This document shows positions 38,340 to 47,366 of a stretch of DNA of 64,000 nucleotides, piece by piece (position 1 is the stretch's first letter; the number at the start of each line of letters is the position of its first letter). A program made the position numbers and the translations under genes. Source of the DNA: Neobacillus bataviensis LMG 21833 (GTDB lineage Bacteria; Bacillota; Bacilli; Bacillales; Cytobacillaceae); NCBI RefSeq assembly GCF_000307875.1, contig NZ_AJLS01000056.1, forward strand, positions 1-64,000, given 5' to 3'. The notes beneath the pieces were generated by a model. The model did not search any database. It had not been told where the DNA came from and saw only the letters and a list, made by a program, of their open reading frames with translations.

Positions 38340-38867
38340 CTATTGAATTAATTCATATTTTTGAGCTAAATAATTATTTACTAGTGTGTTATAATCTGTT
38401 TGCCTCTCTAAGATAAAATCAATCATTTCTCTTACTGCTCCCTCTCCACCTCTTGCGCTGGTAACATGGGCAACTTTCTTTTTCACAAATTCAACCGCAT
38501 CTTGTGGAGCGAAGGTTATAGAGGAATTTAGAATAATTGGCAAATCATTGATATCATCTCCAATAGAACAGACATTCCTATAATCTATTTCCAAGCTAGT
38601 TAACAGATTATCAAAGACCGCCTTTTTATCACTAACACCTTGAAAAACATAATCAATATTTAATTCTTGAGCCCTTTTCGATACAGCATATGAATTTCGT
38701 CCCGTAATGATTGCAAATTCTATCCCATGGTATTTTGCCAGGCTGATTCCCATTCCATCTTTTACATTAAAACTTTTCATTTCAATATCATTGGAGCCAA
38801 TCGTAATTTTCCCATCTGTTAAAACTCCGTCAACATCTAATATTATTAACTTAATATCTTCACACAT
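38340..38867 (-). CDS. kdsC: Kdo-8-phosphate phosphatase (KdsC type)
   Basis: HAD phosphatase of 175 aa removing phosphate from Kdo-8-phosphate. Features: ILDVDGVLTDG, FNVKDGMGISLAK, ITGRNSYAV, SIGDDINDLPII and the C-terminal SARGGEGAVREMIDFIL typical of KdsC. It lies 2 nt after kdsD. It is the third enzyme of the Kdo route and normally belongs to Gram-negative bacteria. Confidence 0.92.
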   Translation of the reverse strand: MCEDIKLIILDVDGVLTDGKITIGSNDIEMKSFNVKDGMGISLAKYHGIEFAIITGRNSYAVSKRAQELNIDYVFQGVSDKKAVFDNLLTSLEIDYRNVCSIGDDINDLPIILNSSITFAPQDAVEFVKKKVAHVTSARGGEGAVREMIDFILERQTDYNTLVNNYLAQKYELIQ

Positions 38868-38869
38868 TT

Positions 38870-39853
38870 CTAAAACCCCATCTTAGTTAAATCTTGTATA
38901 TGAATCATTGCTATTGGGCGATTATCCCGATTGATAACTGGAAGGACAGTTATTTTCTTATCCTCCATAAGCTTGAGTGCTTCAACAGCTAGTATATCAG
39001 GAGTAATAGTAATTGGAGACCTATTGTAAAGACTCAAGATGTTTTTATCCATTATTTCAGAGCCATATGTAAGAGCCCGCCTTAAATCGCCATCCGTTAG
39101 AACCCCTATAAGCACCCCATCCTCACCAACTATGCTTACTGCCCCTATGCCAGACTCCGTCATTTTAAATAGAACATCTTTAAAACCTAATCTATAATTT
39201 ACTATAGGATTTTTTTGACTTTGTTGAATAATATCCTCCACTGTTAATAATAATTTTCTTCCTAAAGAGCCTCCTGGATGATAAAGAGCAAATCTTTCAG
39301 CGGTAAAATTTTTAGCATTTAGCAGGGCAATGGCAATGGCATCACCTATCGCCAAAGTCAGTGTAGTGCTTGTAGTTGGCGCTAGTCCTAACGGACAGGC
39401 CTCTTCAATTTCACCAATACTTATTGTTATATCGGCCTTTTCAGCCAAAGTAGAAAAGCTATTGCTTACTATTGCAATCATTTTTGCACCAATCCGCTTA
39501 ATAGACGGGATAATTTTTAATATTTCTTCCGTTTCTCCACTATTTGAAATGGCGACAATGATGTCTTTGTCTGTCACCATCCCTAAATCACCATGAAGTC
39601 CTTCAGCTGGGTGTAAAAAAAAGCTTGGTGTCCCTGTACTAGCCAATGTGGCAGATATCTTTTTTCCGATAATCCCTGATTTCCCCATACCAGTTACGAT
39701 AACATGACTAGAGCAATTTAATAGTAGTTCAATCGCTTGGATAATTTCATCCCCTAGTAATGTCTTATAATTAAGAATGGCCCTAGCCTCTATCTCCAAT
39801 ACTGCTCCAACACTAGCGATATAATTGTCCCTTGTTTGAACAAAAGATGGCAT
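38870..39853 (-). CDS. kdsD: D-arabinose-5-phosphate isomerase (KdsD/KpsF type)
   Basis: 327 aa; isomerises ribulose 5-phosphate to arabinose 5-phosphate, the sugar precursor of Kdo. The SIS domain has VTGMGKSGIIGKKISATLASTGTPSFF split over residues 54-80, then HPAEGLHGDLGM and SNSGETEEI; two CBS domains follow (about 205-325). The length equals E. coli KdsD/GutQ/KpsF. It sits between kdsA and kdsC. Confidence 0.94.
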   Translation of the reverse strand: MPSFVQTRDNYIASVGAVLEIEARAILNYKTLLGDEIIQAIELLLNCSSHVIVTGMGKSGIIGKKISATLASTGTPSFFLHPAEGLHGDLGMVTDKDIIVAISNSGETEEILKIIPSIKRIGAKMIAIVSNSFSTLAEKADITISIGEIEEACPLGLAPTTSTTLTLAIGDAIAIALLNAKNFTAERFALYHPGGSLGRKLLLTVEDIIQQSQKNPIVNYRLGFKDVLFKMTESGIGAVSIVGEDGVLIGVLTDGDLRRALTYGSEIMDKNILSLYNRSPITITPDILAVEALKLMEDKKITVLPVINRDNRPIAMIHIQDLTKMGF

Positions 39854-39865
39854 GTATGAACCTCC

Positions 39866-40696
39866 TTAATGATTATTTTTTACTATTTGATCAATCTCCT
39901 TAATTTGCTTTAATATTTGTTCCAAATTTTCAAGTCTAATCATATTGGGTCCATCAGACATTGCCTGATCTGGATTAGGATGTACCTCGGTAAATAAAGC
40001 GTCCATCCCAACTGCTGCAGCGGCACGTGCTAATATTGGTACATATTCTCGCTTTCCTCCTGTTGTTTCACCATTTCCGCCTGGAATTTGAACACTATGC
40101 GTGGCATCAAAAACCACAGGAACCCCTAATCCACGCATGATTGGTAGTGAGCGCATATCGACAACCAGGTTATTGTATCCAAAAGCGGACCCCCTCTCGG
40201 TTAACAATATATTTTCGTTCCCAGATTCTCTTAACTTAACAACAATATTCTTCATATCTAAAGGAGCTAAGAATTGTCCTTTCTTCACATTCACAATTTT
40301 CCCTGTCTTTGCTGCTGCAACAAGCAAATCTGTTTGACGGCATAAAAAAGCGGGAATTTGAATGATATCTAAAATCTCACCTGCTAGCTCTGCTTGGTAC
40401 GGTTCATGAATATCGGATGTAACTGGAATATTATATTTCGCTTTAATATGGGCCAACATTTCCAATCCCTTTTCAATTCCGGGTCCTCTTTCGGAAAAAA
40501 TGGATGAACGATTTGCTTTATCAAAAGAAGCCTTAAAAATAAAAGGTATATTTAACTTATTTGTTACTTCCTTAATGGTCGCAGCGGTTTCATCGATTAA
40601 TTGTTTACTTTCAATTAAACAGGGGCCTGCAATCAAAACAAATGGATTGTTTCCACCAATAGCAATCCGTTCACTTACTTTTATTTCCATAACCAT
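39866..40696 (-). CDS. kdsA: 3-deoxy-8-phosphooctulonate synthase (Kdo-8-P synthase)
   Basis: 276 aa; condenses arabinose 5-phosphate with phosphoenolpyruvate. The motifs [49 protein letters not shown] and [10 protein letters not shown] are all present. The N-terminal AGPCLIES has Cys at the position where metal-dependent (Aquifex-like, class II) enzymes bind metal; E. coli-type enzymes have Asn. The gene is in the middle of a kdsD-kdsA-kdsC block within a Bacillus eps locus, unexpected for a monoderm. Confidence 0.95.
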   Translation of the reverse strand: MVMEIKVSERIAIGGNNPFVLIAGPCLIESKQLIDETAATIKEVTNKLNIPFIFKASFDKANRSSIFSERGPGIEKGLEMLAHIKAKYNIPVTSDIHEPYQAELAGEILDIIQIPAFLCRQTDLLVAAAKTGKIVNVKKGQFLAPLDMKNIVVKLRESGNENILLTERGSAFGYNNLVVDMRSLPIMRGLGVPVVFDATHSVQIPGGNGETTGGKREYVPILARAAAAVGMDALFTEVHPNPDQAMSDGPNMIRLENLEQILKQIKEIDQIVKNNH

Positions 40697-40717
40697 CCTC
40701 TATTCCTCCAGCCATTA

Positions 40718-41398
40718 TTAATAAACAGGACTTTGATTTTCATGATGATATACTTTTAATGCAAATTCATAATCTTCTTTCGTATCAATATCGATTGCTT
40801 CCATGTCACTTACCACTTGAAGGTAAGGATTGAATCCAATTCTACGCCCAAAGTCTAGAAAGATATTTCTTTTGAACATAAAAAAACCACTTGTTTCAAT
40901 ATAAACAGGTGTTATGTCTTGTGTTCTAGGCACGTTATTTAGTTCATAATTTAATGGTTGCCCATCATACCATGCAAATGTTTGCTTTTTTTGAACACTT
41001 AGTGCTGAGTCATAGCTATTATGTAAAACGTTTGATAATGCAGTGTCTATTGTAACTGAAGATAAAAATGGAGAAGTTGTATGGGCTAGAATGTATATGT
41101 CACTATCTATTAATTCAATAAATGATTGATATATTTCATTCCCTTTAACCATGTCACCATCTAAATAACTATCCCGCTTTAAAAATTTCACACCATTGGG
41201 CAAATATTTTCTTATTTCTTCATCACTACAAAAAACATAAACCTCATCAATGTTCTTAACCTTTAATAAGGTTTCAAAAATATACCATGATAAGGAGTGT
41301 TCCCCTAAAGGAAGTATATTTTTATGGGGTAATCTTTGACTATTTAACTTGATCGGTACGAATGCAACCACTTTCTCTTTCATTCTTTCATCTCCCAT
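40718..41398 (-). CDS. CMP-sugar synthetase, NeuA type (probable CMP-Kdo synthetase)
   Basis: 226-aa nucleotidyltransferase. The N-terminal FVPIKLNSQRLPHKNI is the CTP-binding loop of acylneuraminate/Kdo cytidylyltransferases; HTTSPFL and the C-terminal EAIDIDTKEDYEFAL motif place it nearer NeuA than KdsB. No neuB or neuC is nearby, while kdsD, kdsA and kdsC follow directly, so Kdo (or a derivative) is the likely sugar activated. GGGAGATGAAAG precedes the internal start; the ORF opens slightly upstream. Confidence 0.85.
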   Translation of the reverse strand: MGDERMKEKVVAFVPIKLNSQRLPHKNILPLGEHSLSWYIFETLLKVKNIDEVYVFCSDEEIRKYLPNGVKFLKRDSYLDGDMVKGNEIYQSFIELIDSDIYILAHTTSPFLSSVTIDTALSNVLHNSYDSALSVQKKQTFAWYDGQPLNYELNNVPRTQDITPVYIETSGFFMFKRNIFLDFGRRIGFNPYLQVVSDMEAIDIDTKEDYEFALKVYHHENQSPVY

Positions 41399-41439
41399 CG
41401 ATTATTAATATTTAGTATTCAATTAGCACAACTCATGTA

Positions 41440-42321
41440 CTAAACTGTTTTCACTTCTAATAATCTACTATTTTTAGATAATACTTCATCAAGATTTACT
41501 CTTTCGAATACTTCAAGCTTTCCTCCCCTAGTCGCATTAAAAATTTTTATATTATTTTTCTCTGCATATTTCTTTGCTTCTAGATAGGCGCTAATCATTC
41601 TATCGCCAGCCGATAAAAACGTTGGATCAACGATGCCGTATTCTTTAAAATGATGATTCATATTACTTGCGTAGTTACAATCCGCACCTAGTAAATATAT
41701 TTCCTTAAATCCCAAATATACGGCTATTTGAATTAGAGAATATGTAATGGAATATCCGTCGTAAACTACAGCAAAGGCATCATCACTAAATTTTGTCCGA
41801 TATTTTGGGTGAGGAATAGTATGGTTTAACAAATGATGAGGATAAATAAAGGAATCATCTGGGATAGGTTTTTGTTTTGAAATAAAGTCACTTATGAATT
41901 TACACTCCACATCTAATTCCTCGATATATTTTTCAAATTTATTAAATACACCTATATCCTGGATACCATAATAGGTTGGCCTCCAATCTGTTTCTTGGAA
42001 AGCTAAACATATTGAATTCATGCTAAAGGTGAATTCATGATCTAACTTTTCCAGGTCGTTAATGGTTAAACTTGGGCCAGTAGCTACAATAAAACATCTC
42101 TCGCCTGTATGTTTATTTTTTAATTCTTTCAACTTTTCGTAACGGCCTTTCCTAGAAATACCCATTATTCTTAAAAACCTTTTTATATTAAAGATAATGA
42201 TTGAGATAATGTTAGGTAGTAAAACAGGCAAAATAAAATACTGCACTCTTCTAATTTTTGTAATAATCAAATAGGTAAATTTATTGCTTTTTAAACGCTC
42301 TTTTAAAGTCATTTTCCTCAC
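41440..42321 (-). CDS. DUF115-type protein, candidate CMP-Kdo-dependent transferase
   Basis: 293 aa with an N-terminal basic, hydrophobic segment (about 25-45) that may bind the membrane. The core has CFIVATGPSLTINDL and SLIQIAVYLGFKEIYLLGADCNY, features shared by the DUF115/Maf family and recalling GT42 sialyltransferases, which use CMP-sugars. Located 41 nt upstream of the CMP-sugar synthetase gene, it is the best candidate for the enzyme that moves Kdo onto the glycan; this is inferred from context. Confidence 0.65.
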   Translation of the reverse strand: MRKMTLKERLKSNKFTYLIITKIRRVQYFILPVLLPNIISIIIFNIKRFLRIMGISRKGRYEKLKELKNKHTGERCFIVATGPSLTINDLEKLDHEFTFSMNSICLAFQETDWRPTYYGIQDIGVFNKFEKYIEELDVECKFISDFISKQKPIPDDSFIYPHHLLNHTIPHPKYRTKFSDDAFAVVYDGYSITYSLIQIAVYLGFKEIYLLGADCNYASNMNHHFKEYGIVDPTFLSAGDRMISAYLEAKKYAEKNNIKIFNATRGGKLEVFERVNLDEVLSKNSRLLEVKTV

Positions 42322-42326
42322 CTCAT

Positions 42327-43526
42327 TTAAAAAAGAACTTTTAACCCGGCTAACGGAGGGGCTATTTTTGATGAAATTGGATTATTACCAATGTCTATTT
42401 TCTTTAAATTTGGAAGTCTTTCTATTAACCTAAAATCAGAGATATTATTATTATTTAAATTGAGCATCTCCAATTTAGTAAAATACTGTATTCCATCTAA
42501 ATTTGAAATGTCTTTACCGCTTAAATCTAATTCTTTTATTGCACTCAATTCGGATATAGAAATCCAAGACCCATATGGATTTGCAATGTGATTCCTAACG
42601 CAGCTCCCCAGATTTCGATCGATAAAGGTAGCTACATTGGCTAATTCAGCTGTTGTATAAAATTCCATATCCATTCTTTTCGCTTCATTAATAATGGTCT
42701 GAATTGTATCAGGTGTGATTCTCCACTCACCTGAACCAATCGGATCCTCTCCCCATCCAAAATCATCCCATTCAGCCTCTTTTGGTAATATGGAATGACA
42801 CATAAAAATTAAATTACAACCAGTTTGTTTTGCAGCCTTCATTATCCTTTTTATATACTTTACATTAGGTACAAATTTGCTATCTATACAAAGAGATGGC
42901 GCAAGTCCTGTATGACTAAATGGTGTCAAATTATTTCCAACTAATTGTCCCCTTACAATCTTAAAGTAGTCAGGGACTAGCTCACTTATGTTTTCTTCAT
43001 TGTACTCAGCAAATGGAAACGCGAAGGTAACTGGTTTTTTAAACTTCTCTTTTGTTTTCGAATGCGCTTGGTTTTCCATCCAATCGAACAGAGATATTAT
43101 TTCATCTTTGATCCAGGCGGATGAACCATTTTCATTTGCGTAACTGACTGCACTTTGATGTTTAAAACCATGATGTGCCAGTTCATGTCCACATGATTGT
43201 AATTCTAATAACATATCAATTTCTTTCTGTGTATGTTCTCTTTCTCCTTCAAAATGATGGAACGCGTTTACATTAAATGTTACTTTGACATCATAATATC
43301 CAAACATTTCCTTCCCATACTCAACCCATTGACCCACTCTATAGCTATCATCAAAAGAAAACGCGATGCCTGGTTTATTTATATAAGGAGACATATGACC
43401 AAACCCACGTTTATCGATTGCCTTTTCCATCCCCCTTATTAAGTTTCCATAGTACCATTCCCAATACCTATAACGGTTAAAGCGATCCTTAACTTGACCT
43501 AGTGACCTAGTCAATGCACTTTTCAC
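42327..43526 (-). CDS. Polysaccharide deacetylase-like / leucine-rich repeat fusion, copy 2
   Basis: 399 aa, paralogue of the protein at 36993-38255. The same parts occur in order: FSFDDSYR, GHELAHHGFKHQS, LIFMCHSILP, then leucine-rich repeats (IKELDLSGKDISNLDGI, LEMLNLNNNNISDF, LKKIDIGNNPI). No signal peptide or membrane helix is seen. It lies 5 nt upstream of the DUF115 gene, so it is cotranscribed with the Kdo block. Deacetylation of an amino sugar precursor is possible, but the variant FDDS in place of FDDG leaves the activity open. Confidence 0.8.
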   Translation of the reverse strand: MKSALTRSLGQVKDRFNRYRYWEWYYGNLIRGMEKAIDKRGFGHMSPYINKPGIAFSFDDSYRVGQWVEYGKEMFGYYDVKVTFNVNAFHHFEGEREHTQKEIDMLLELQSCGHELAHHGFKHQSAVSYANENGSSAWIKDEIISLFDWMENQAHSKTKEKFKKPVTFAFPFAEYNEENISELVPDYFKIVRGQLVGNNLTPFSHTGLAPSLCIDSKFVPNVKYIKRIMKAAKQTGCNLIFMCHSILPKEAEWDDFGWGEDPIGSGEWRITPDTIQTIINEAKRMDMEFYTTAELANVATFIDRNLGSCVRNHIANPYGSWISISELSAIKELDLSGKDISNLDGIQYFTKLEMLNLNNNNISDFRLIERLPNLKKIDIGNNPISSKIAPPLAGLKVLF

Positions 43527-43553
43527 TCTTTATGCCCCCTTATGATATCAAGC

Positions 43554-45344
43554 TTATATGACTGACTGCGCAAAATTTTTCTTCACCGCAACGAGTCTTC
43601 CGTTATTAATCTTGAATACAATATCACAATTCTCAATTGTACTTAGTCTATGAGCGATAATTATTAAAGTCTTTTCTCCTTTTAAATCATCAATCGCCTT
43701 CATAATTTCCTTTTCTGTCTCATTATCTAATGCTGATGTGGCCTCATCCATAAAAATTATTTCCGGGTTATGATATAATGCTCTGGCAATCCCAATCCGT
43801 TGTCGCTGCCCTCCGGAAAGTCTTACCCCCCGCTCACCAACAGTGGCTTCTAATTTTTCAGGAAGGCCATTAATAAATTCCTTTAATTGCGCTTGCTCCA
43901 ATGCTTTCCAAACTGCCTTATCATCTATTTGATCCTTTGCTATTCCAAAGGCAACATTAGCGCGAATAGAATCATCAGATAAATATATCGATTGAGGAAT
44001 ATAGCCAATTTTTTGTTGCCATAATGATTTTAGCTCATGTAGATTTTCCCCATCTATCAAAATTTCTCCCTTTTCCGGCTGAAACAAACCAAGAATAATA
44101 TCAACAAGCGTTGTTTTTCCTGCACCCGACTCACCGATAAATGCTACAGATTGACCTATAGGGATAGATAAAGAAATATCCTTAATTGAATAGTCTATTT
44201 GATTAGGGTATCGAAAAGATACTTCATTTAACATGATGGAATCATTAAAGGCTCTTTTTTCACAGGTAGAAAATTTTGATGCTATATCCAATGTTTTATT
44301 AGTAATGAGGGACTCTTCCCTATTTGTAAATAAATCCTCATATATAACTGATAAAGCAGGCTTACTAAATCGAATCGTTGTTATCATTGCCATAACGCGA
44401 TTTATCGAAGGCATAAGTCGAAATGCCGCCATAGCGAATAATGCCATTGTCGATACAATCGTGGTCGTATTAGTTCCTTGAAAAATGATAATCAGCATTG
44501 TAATAAGAACAATGGATACTAATAAAGTCTCTATAAAAAGCCTTGGTGTTTGATCCAGCATCATTCTATAGCAACTAATATTCGCATTTTTATGACTCTG
44601 TTCAGCATACGCATTAACAAAGAAGTCTTCTTTCCCTGATACCTTAACCTCCTTGCTCGCCCCAAGCCCCTGATTAACCCACTTAATCATCTTACCGCTT
44701 ACAATTTGCTGCTCTTTTCCCAATTTATTAATCTTTTTACGGAAAATTTTATAAAATAAAAAAACACTCCCACCTAATAAGATAGAAGCAGTAATAGTCG
44801 CTATTGTTGCGGTAAATAATAACAGAACCAAAATACAAGTAATAACAAGCAGTTCTGTTAGCAGCTGAAAAGCTGACATAATAATTCCTTGTAACACCCT
44901 TGGTACTTCACCATTAATATTTCGAAGTAATTCGGCTGTATTTCTTTGTAAATGGAAGGTGTATGATTTTGTAAGGTATTCGTTAAACAATCTTCGAGAG
45001 AGTTTAACCTGTTGCTTTAGGATTACCCTATTTTGCGCATATTGGAAAAAGAGAATATATAGATTTTTGAAAACAAAAATCAAGAGTAACATGACAACTG
45101 AAAATATAATAAATGACGTGTTTGACTGAAAAGCTAACGACTCGTATACAAACGCTAAAATGGAATTTTCCTGAATTATTTCCGGTTTTGTTACAATTCC
45201 TACGAAAGGGACAATTAATCCGATTCCCAACGTTTCAAACAATGCCGAAATAATCATCATGAAAAATAACAGCAATAATATTTTTCGTTCTTTTTTATTA
45301 AATAACATAAGTGATTTTTTGAAGGTATCCTGCAATCTTCTCAC
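43554..45344 (-). CDS. ABC transporter, fused permease-ATPase (PglK/MsbA type flippase)
   Basis: 596 aa: six membrane helices in residues 20-310, then an ATPase domain with Walker A GESGAGKTT, Q-loop IGYIPQSIYL, signature RLSGGQRQRIG, Walker B IIFMDEAT and switch His in IIAHRLST. This half-transporter layout is that of lipid-linked oligosaccharide flippases such as PglK. No Wzx/EpsK flippase is found in the locus, so this protein may flip the repeat unit or a Kdo-bearing glycolipid. The upstream 100 bp hold no gene. Confidence 0.88.
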   Translation of the reverse strand: MRRLQDTFKKSLMLFNKKERKILLLLFFMMIISALFETLGIGLIVPFVGIVTKPEIIQENSILAFVYESLAFQSNTSFIIFSVVMLLLIFVFKNLYILFFQYAQNRVILKQQVKLSRRLFNEYLTKSYTFHLQRNTAELLRNINGEVPRVLQGIIMSAFQLLTELLVITCILVLLLFTATIATITASILLGGSVFLFYKIFRKKINKLGKEQQIVSGKMIKWVNQGLGASKEVKVSGKEDFFVNAYAEQSHKNANISCYRMMLDQTPRLFIETLLVSIVLITMLIIIFQGTNTTTIVSTMALFAMAAFRLMPSINRVMAMITTIRFSKPALSVIYEDLFTNREESLITNKTLDIASKFSTCEKRAFNDSIMLNEVSFRYPNQIDYSIKDISLSIPIGQSVAFIGESGAGKTTLVDIILGLFQPEKGEILIDGENLHELKSLWQQKIGYIPQSIYLSDDSIRANVAFGIAKDQIDDKAVWKALEQAQLKEFINGLPEKLEATVGERGVRLSGGQRQRIGIARALYHNPEIIFMDEATSALDNETEKEIMKAIDDLKGEKTLIIIAHRLSTIENCDIVFKINNGRLVAVKKNFAQSVI

Positions 45345-45447
45345 ACCTTTTCCTTTTTCTTTGCGAAGATAATAATAGAAAAGCAGATAGGAAGTTTGCT
45401 TATCTTTAAATTTATTCGCCTTATTAATCGCTCGTTCTTAATATCCT

Positions 45448-46347
45448 TTAGATTATTTGCGTATGGATTTCACATTCATACTTATCATCATGAACTTCCC
45501 CAACTTTAGTACCATTAGGAACCTCGCAAATATACTTATTTTTGACAGGCAACTTGTCTATTGCTTTTTTCAAATACCATTCATACTCAATATCAACATT
45601 TCCAATATCTAATGCTTGGTATCCCAATCTTGAAAGATCATATGCCAACACTGTAGCCGTTGGCCCAAGAGCTATTAGTATTAATTTTGATTGATTATGC
45701 TTTGTAACGGCTGCTAAAATCTCATCGTATTTTTCAAAAGCATTAACTGCAGGACATAATATTCTTTTTACTGAGTTAGCATTATGAAGTAAATCATTCC
45801 CAATTCCTAATCTACTTTTATTCCCCTCAACAAGAACAACCTCTCTACCCTCCCAAAGTTTTCTAAACTTTAAAAAGCGCTCTGTTGCCTTAGTTTTATC
45901 CTTATAGTCAATATATAAGCGTGTCACTAATGAATCATAATACTCTTTCTTCCTATTTATATAGCGATACATTTTACTTCTATTTAAGTTTAAATACTTC
46001 CCCCAGAATTTCCCGGCTTGATCAGTGAATCTATTTAGATTATTAAAAATATCAGGTATACATACGATATGGACTTTACTTTGGGATTGAATAATTTCTA
46101 ATAAGCGCAACCTTAAATCATTATTAAATGATTGATAAAAAAAGGATCTTTTAGACATAATATCGAATTCTGCATCCCCATATCTGCTAATAGAACACTG
46201 ATCATTAATAATTTTATCCAATGTTTCATCTGTTGCCCTTACTGTTGGAGGCTTTATGATGAAGAAAATTAGTTTATTGAATAAAACCGTAAAGGAATCT
46301 TTAATATCAAGAATTTTATAATAGAGTTTTAATAAAAGACTTTTCAT
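45448..46347 (-). CDS. GT-D fold (SP_1767 family) glycosyltransferase
   Basis: 299 aa. ISRYGDAEFDI near residue 53 matches the GT-D signature, with further family-like segments HIVCIPDIFNNLNRF, KTKATERFLKFRKLWEGREVVLVEG and KLILIALGPTATVLAYDL. Family members extend glycans on serine-rich adhesins in streptococci. Its start overlaps the preceding GT2 gene by 4 nt (ATGA). The sequence is strongly AT-rich, like its neighbours, suggesting acquired DNA. Confidence 0.8.
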   Translation of the reverse strand: MKSLLLKLYYKILDIKDSFTVLFNKLIFFIIKPPTVRATDETLDKIINDQCSISRYGDAEFDIMSKRSFFYQSFNNDLRLRLLEIIQSQSKVHIVCIPDIFNNLNRFTDQAGKFWGKYLNLNRSKMYRYINRKKEYYDSLVTRLYIDYKDKTKATERFLKFRKLWEGREVVLVEGNKSRLGIGNDLLHNANSVKRILCPAVNAFEKYDEILAAVTKHNQSKLILIALGPTATVLAYDLSRLGYQALDIGNVDIEYEWYLKKAIDKLPVKNKYICEVPNGTKVGEVHDDKYECEIHTQII

Positions 46348-47318
46348 ATTCCATTTCTCCTAAACAGCTTATTTACAATAAATTTATATAATAACGGATG
46401 AATTTTTGCAGCCAGCAATAGTAATTTTACATTTTTATTGTAATAAGGTAATTTTATTGTTTTATAAAAGTGGCTATTTAAAATCTTGGATACTTTATAA
46501 TAATCATGTTTATGTTTAGGGAATACCCCACTAATCGCGATGGAATTTAAAACTAACATTGCACTATTAGCAAACTTCAATGAAATTAAGTCGATCAATT
46601 CCTTATAGTGCTGGGCAATAAACCTATTCATTTCATCATAAATTAATACTGCATCAACACTTTTACTCTTTGCCGCCCGATCCATTGTGCTGTTTTCTCG
46701 AATTATATAATGGTATTTTGGTTCACCTAAACAACAAACTTTATTACTTCTATGGATTACCTTATAGGTAAATGCCGTATCTTCATACATGATTCCTTCA
46801 GGAAATCTAATATTCTCCAAAAGATTTCGTTTAAATAATTTCGACCATACTACCTCATTGTATAGTTCATCTTCCAGCATTGCCTTCATTGCTTGGTTTC
46901 TATCATGAATCATCAATGGATAAGATGCTTTGATGATTACATTATGCTTAGCATGAATTTTATAAGTACAGTTTGCTATATCACAATTATTCTGTATACA
47001 CATGTTATAAAGCAATTCATACATATCTGGTTCAATCCAGTCATCACTGTCAACAAACCCTATATATTCTCCGCCCGCTATTTCCAATCCTCTATTTCTT
47101 GCGCTTGCCTGCCCACCGTTATCTTTATGAATTACTTTTACTCTTCTATCCTTTTTTGTATACTCATCACATATTGTCCCACAATTATCCGGCGACCCAT
47201 CATTGACAAGAATAAGTTCAAATTCTGTAAAAGTCTGGGCTAAAATGGAATCAACACATTTATGTATAAATGGTTCCACCTTATAGACCGGAACAATGAT
47301 ACTTATTTTTGGCTTCAT
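46344..47318 (-). CDS. Family 2 glycosyltransferase
   Basis: 324 aa, GT-A fold: PKISIIVPVYKVEPFIHKCVDSIL start, VNDGSPDNCG, KDNGGQASARNRGLE and the DXD-like FVDSDDWIEPDMYE near 92. It is a sequence relative of the next gene upstream (47367-48404), the two sharing nearly identical first 100 residues, which suggests a duplication. Acceptor and donor sugars are unknown. Confidence 0.9.
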   Translation of the reverse strand: MKPKISIIVPVYKVEPFIHKCVDSILAQTFTEFELILVNDGSPDNCGTICDEYTKKDRRVKVIHKDNGGQASARNRGLEIAGGEYIGFVDSDDWIEPDMYELLYNMCIQNNCDIANCTYKIHAKHNVIIKASYPLMIHDRNQAMKAMLEDELYNEVVWSKLFKRNLLENIRFPEGIMYEDTAFTYKVIHRSNKVCCLGEPKYHYIIRENSTMDRAAKSKSVDAVLIYDEMNRFIAQHYKELIDLISLKFANSAMLVLNSIAISGVFPKHKHDYYKVSKILNSHFYKTIKLPYYNKNVKLLLLAAKIHPLLYKFIVNKLFRRNGI

Positions 47319-47366
47319 TGCAAAATATCCCTTTCCCTATCCCCAAATTCGGATGGCATCACTACT

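Noticed and set aside
38340..41398. Gram-negative contamination or chimeric assembly explaining the Kdo genes
   Set aside because: The genes lie on the same strand and spacing pattern, with similar low GC, between clear Bacillus-type genes. KdsA is of the Aquifex-like metal form, not the enterobacterial one.
40718..41398. Sialic acid synthesis
   Set aside because: The cytidylyltransferase is NeuA-like, but no neuB, neuC or aminosugar epimerase is nearby; Kdo genes are.
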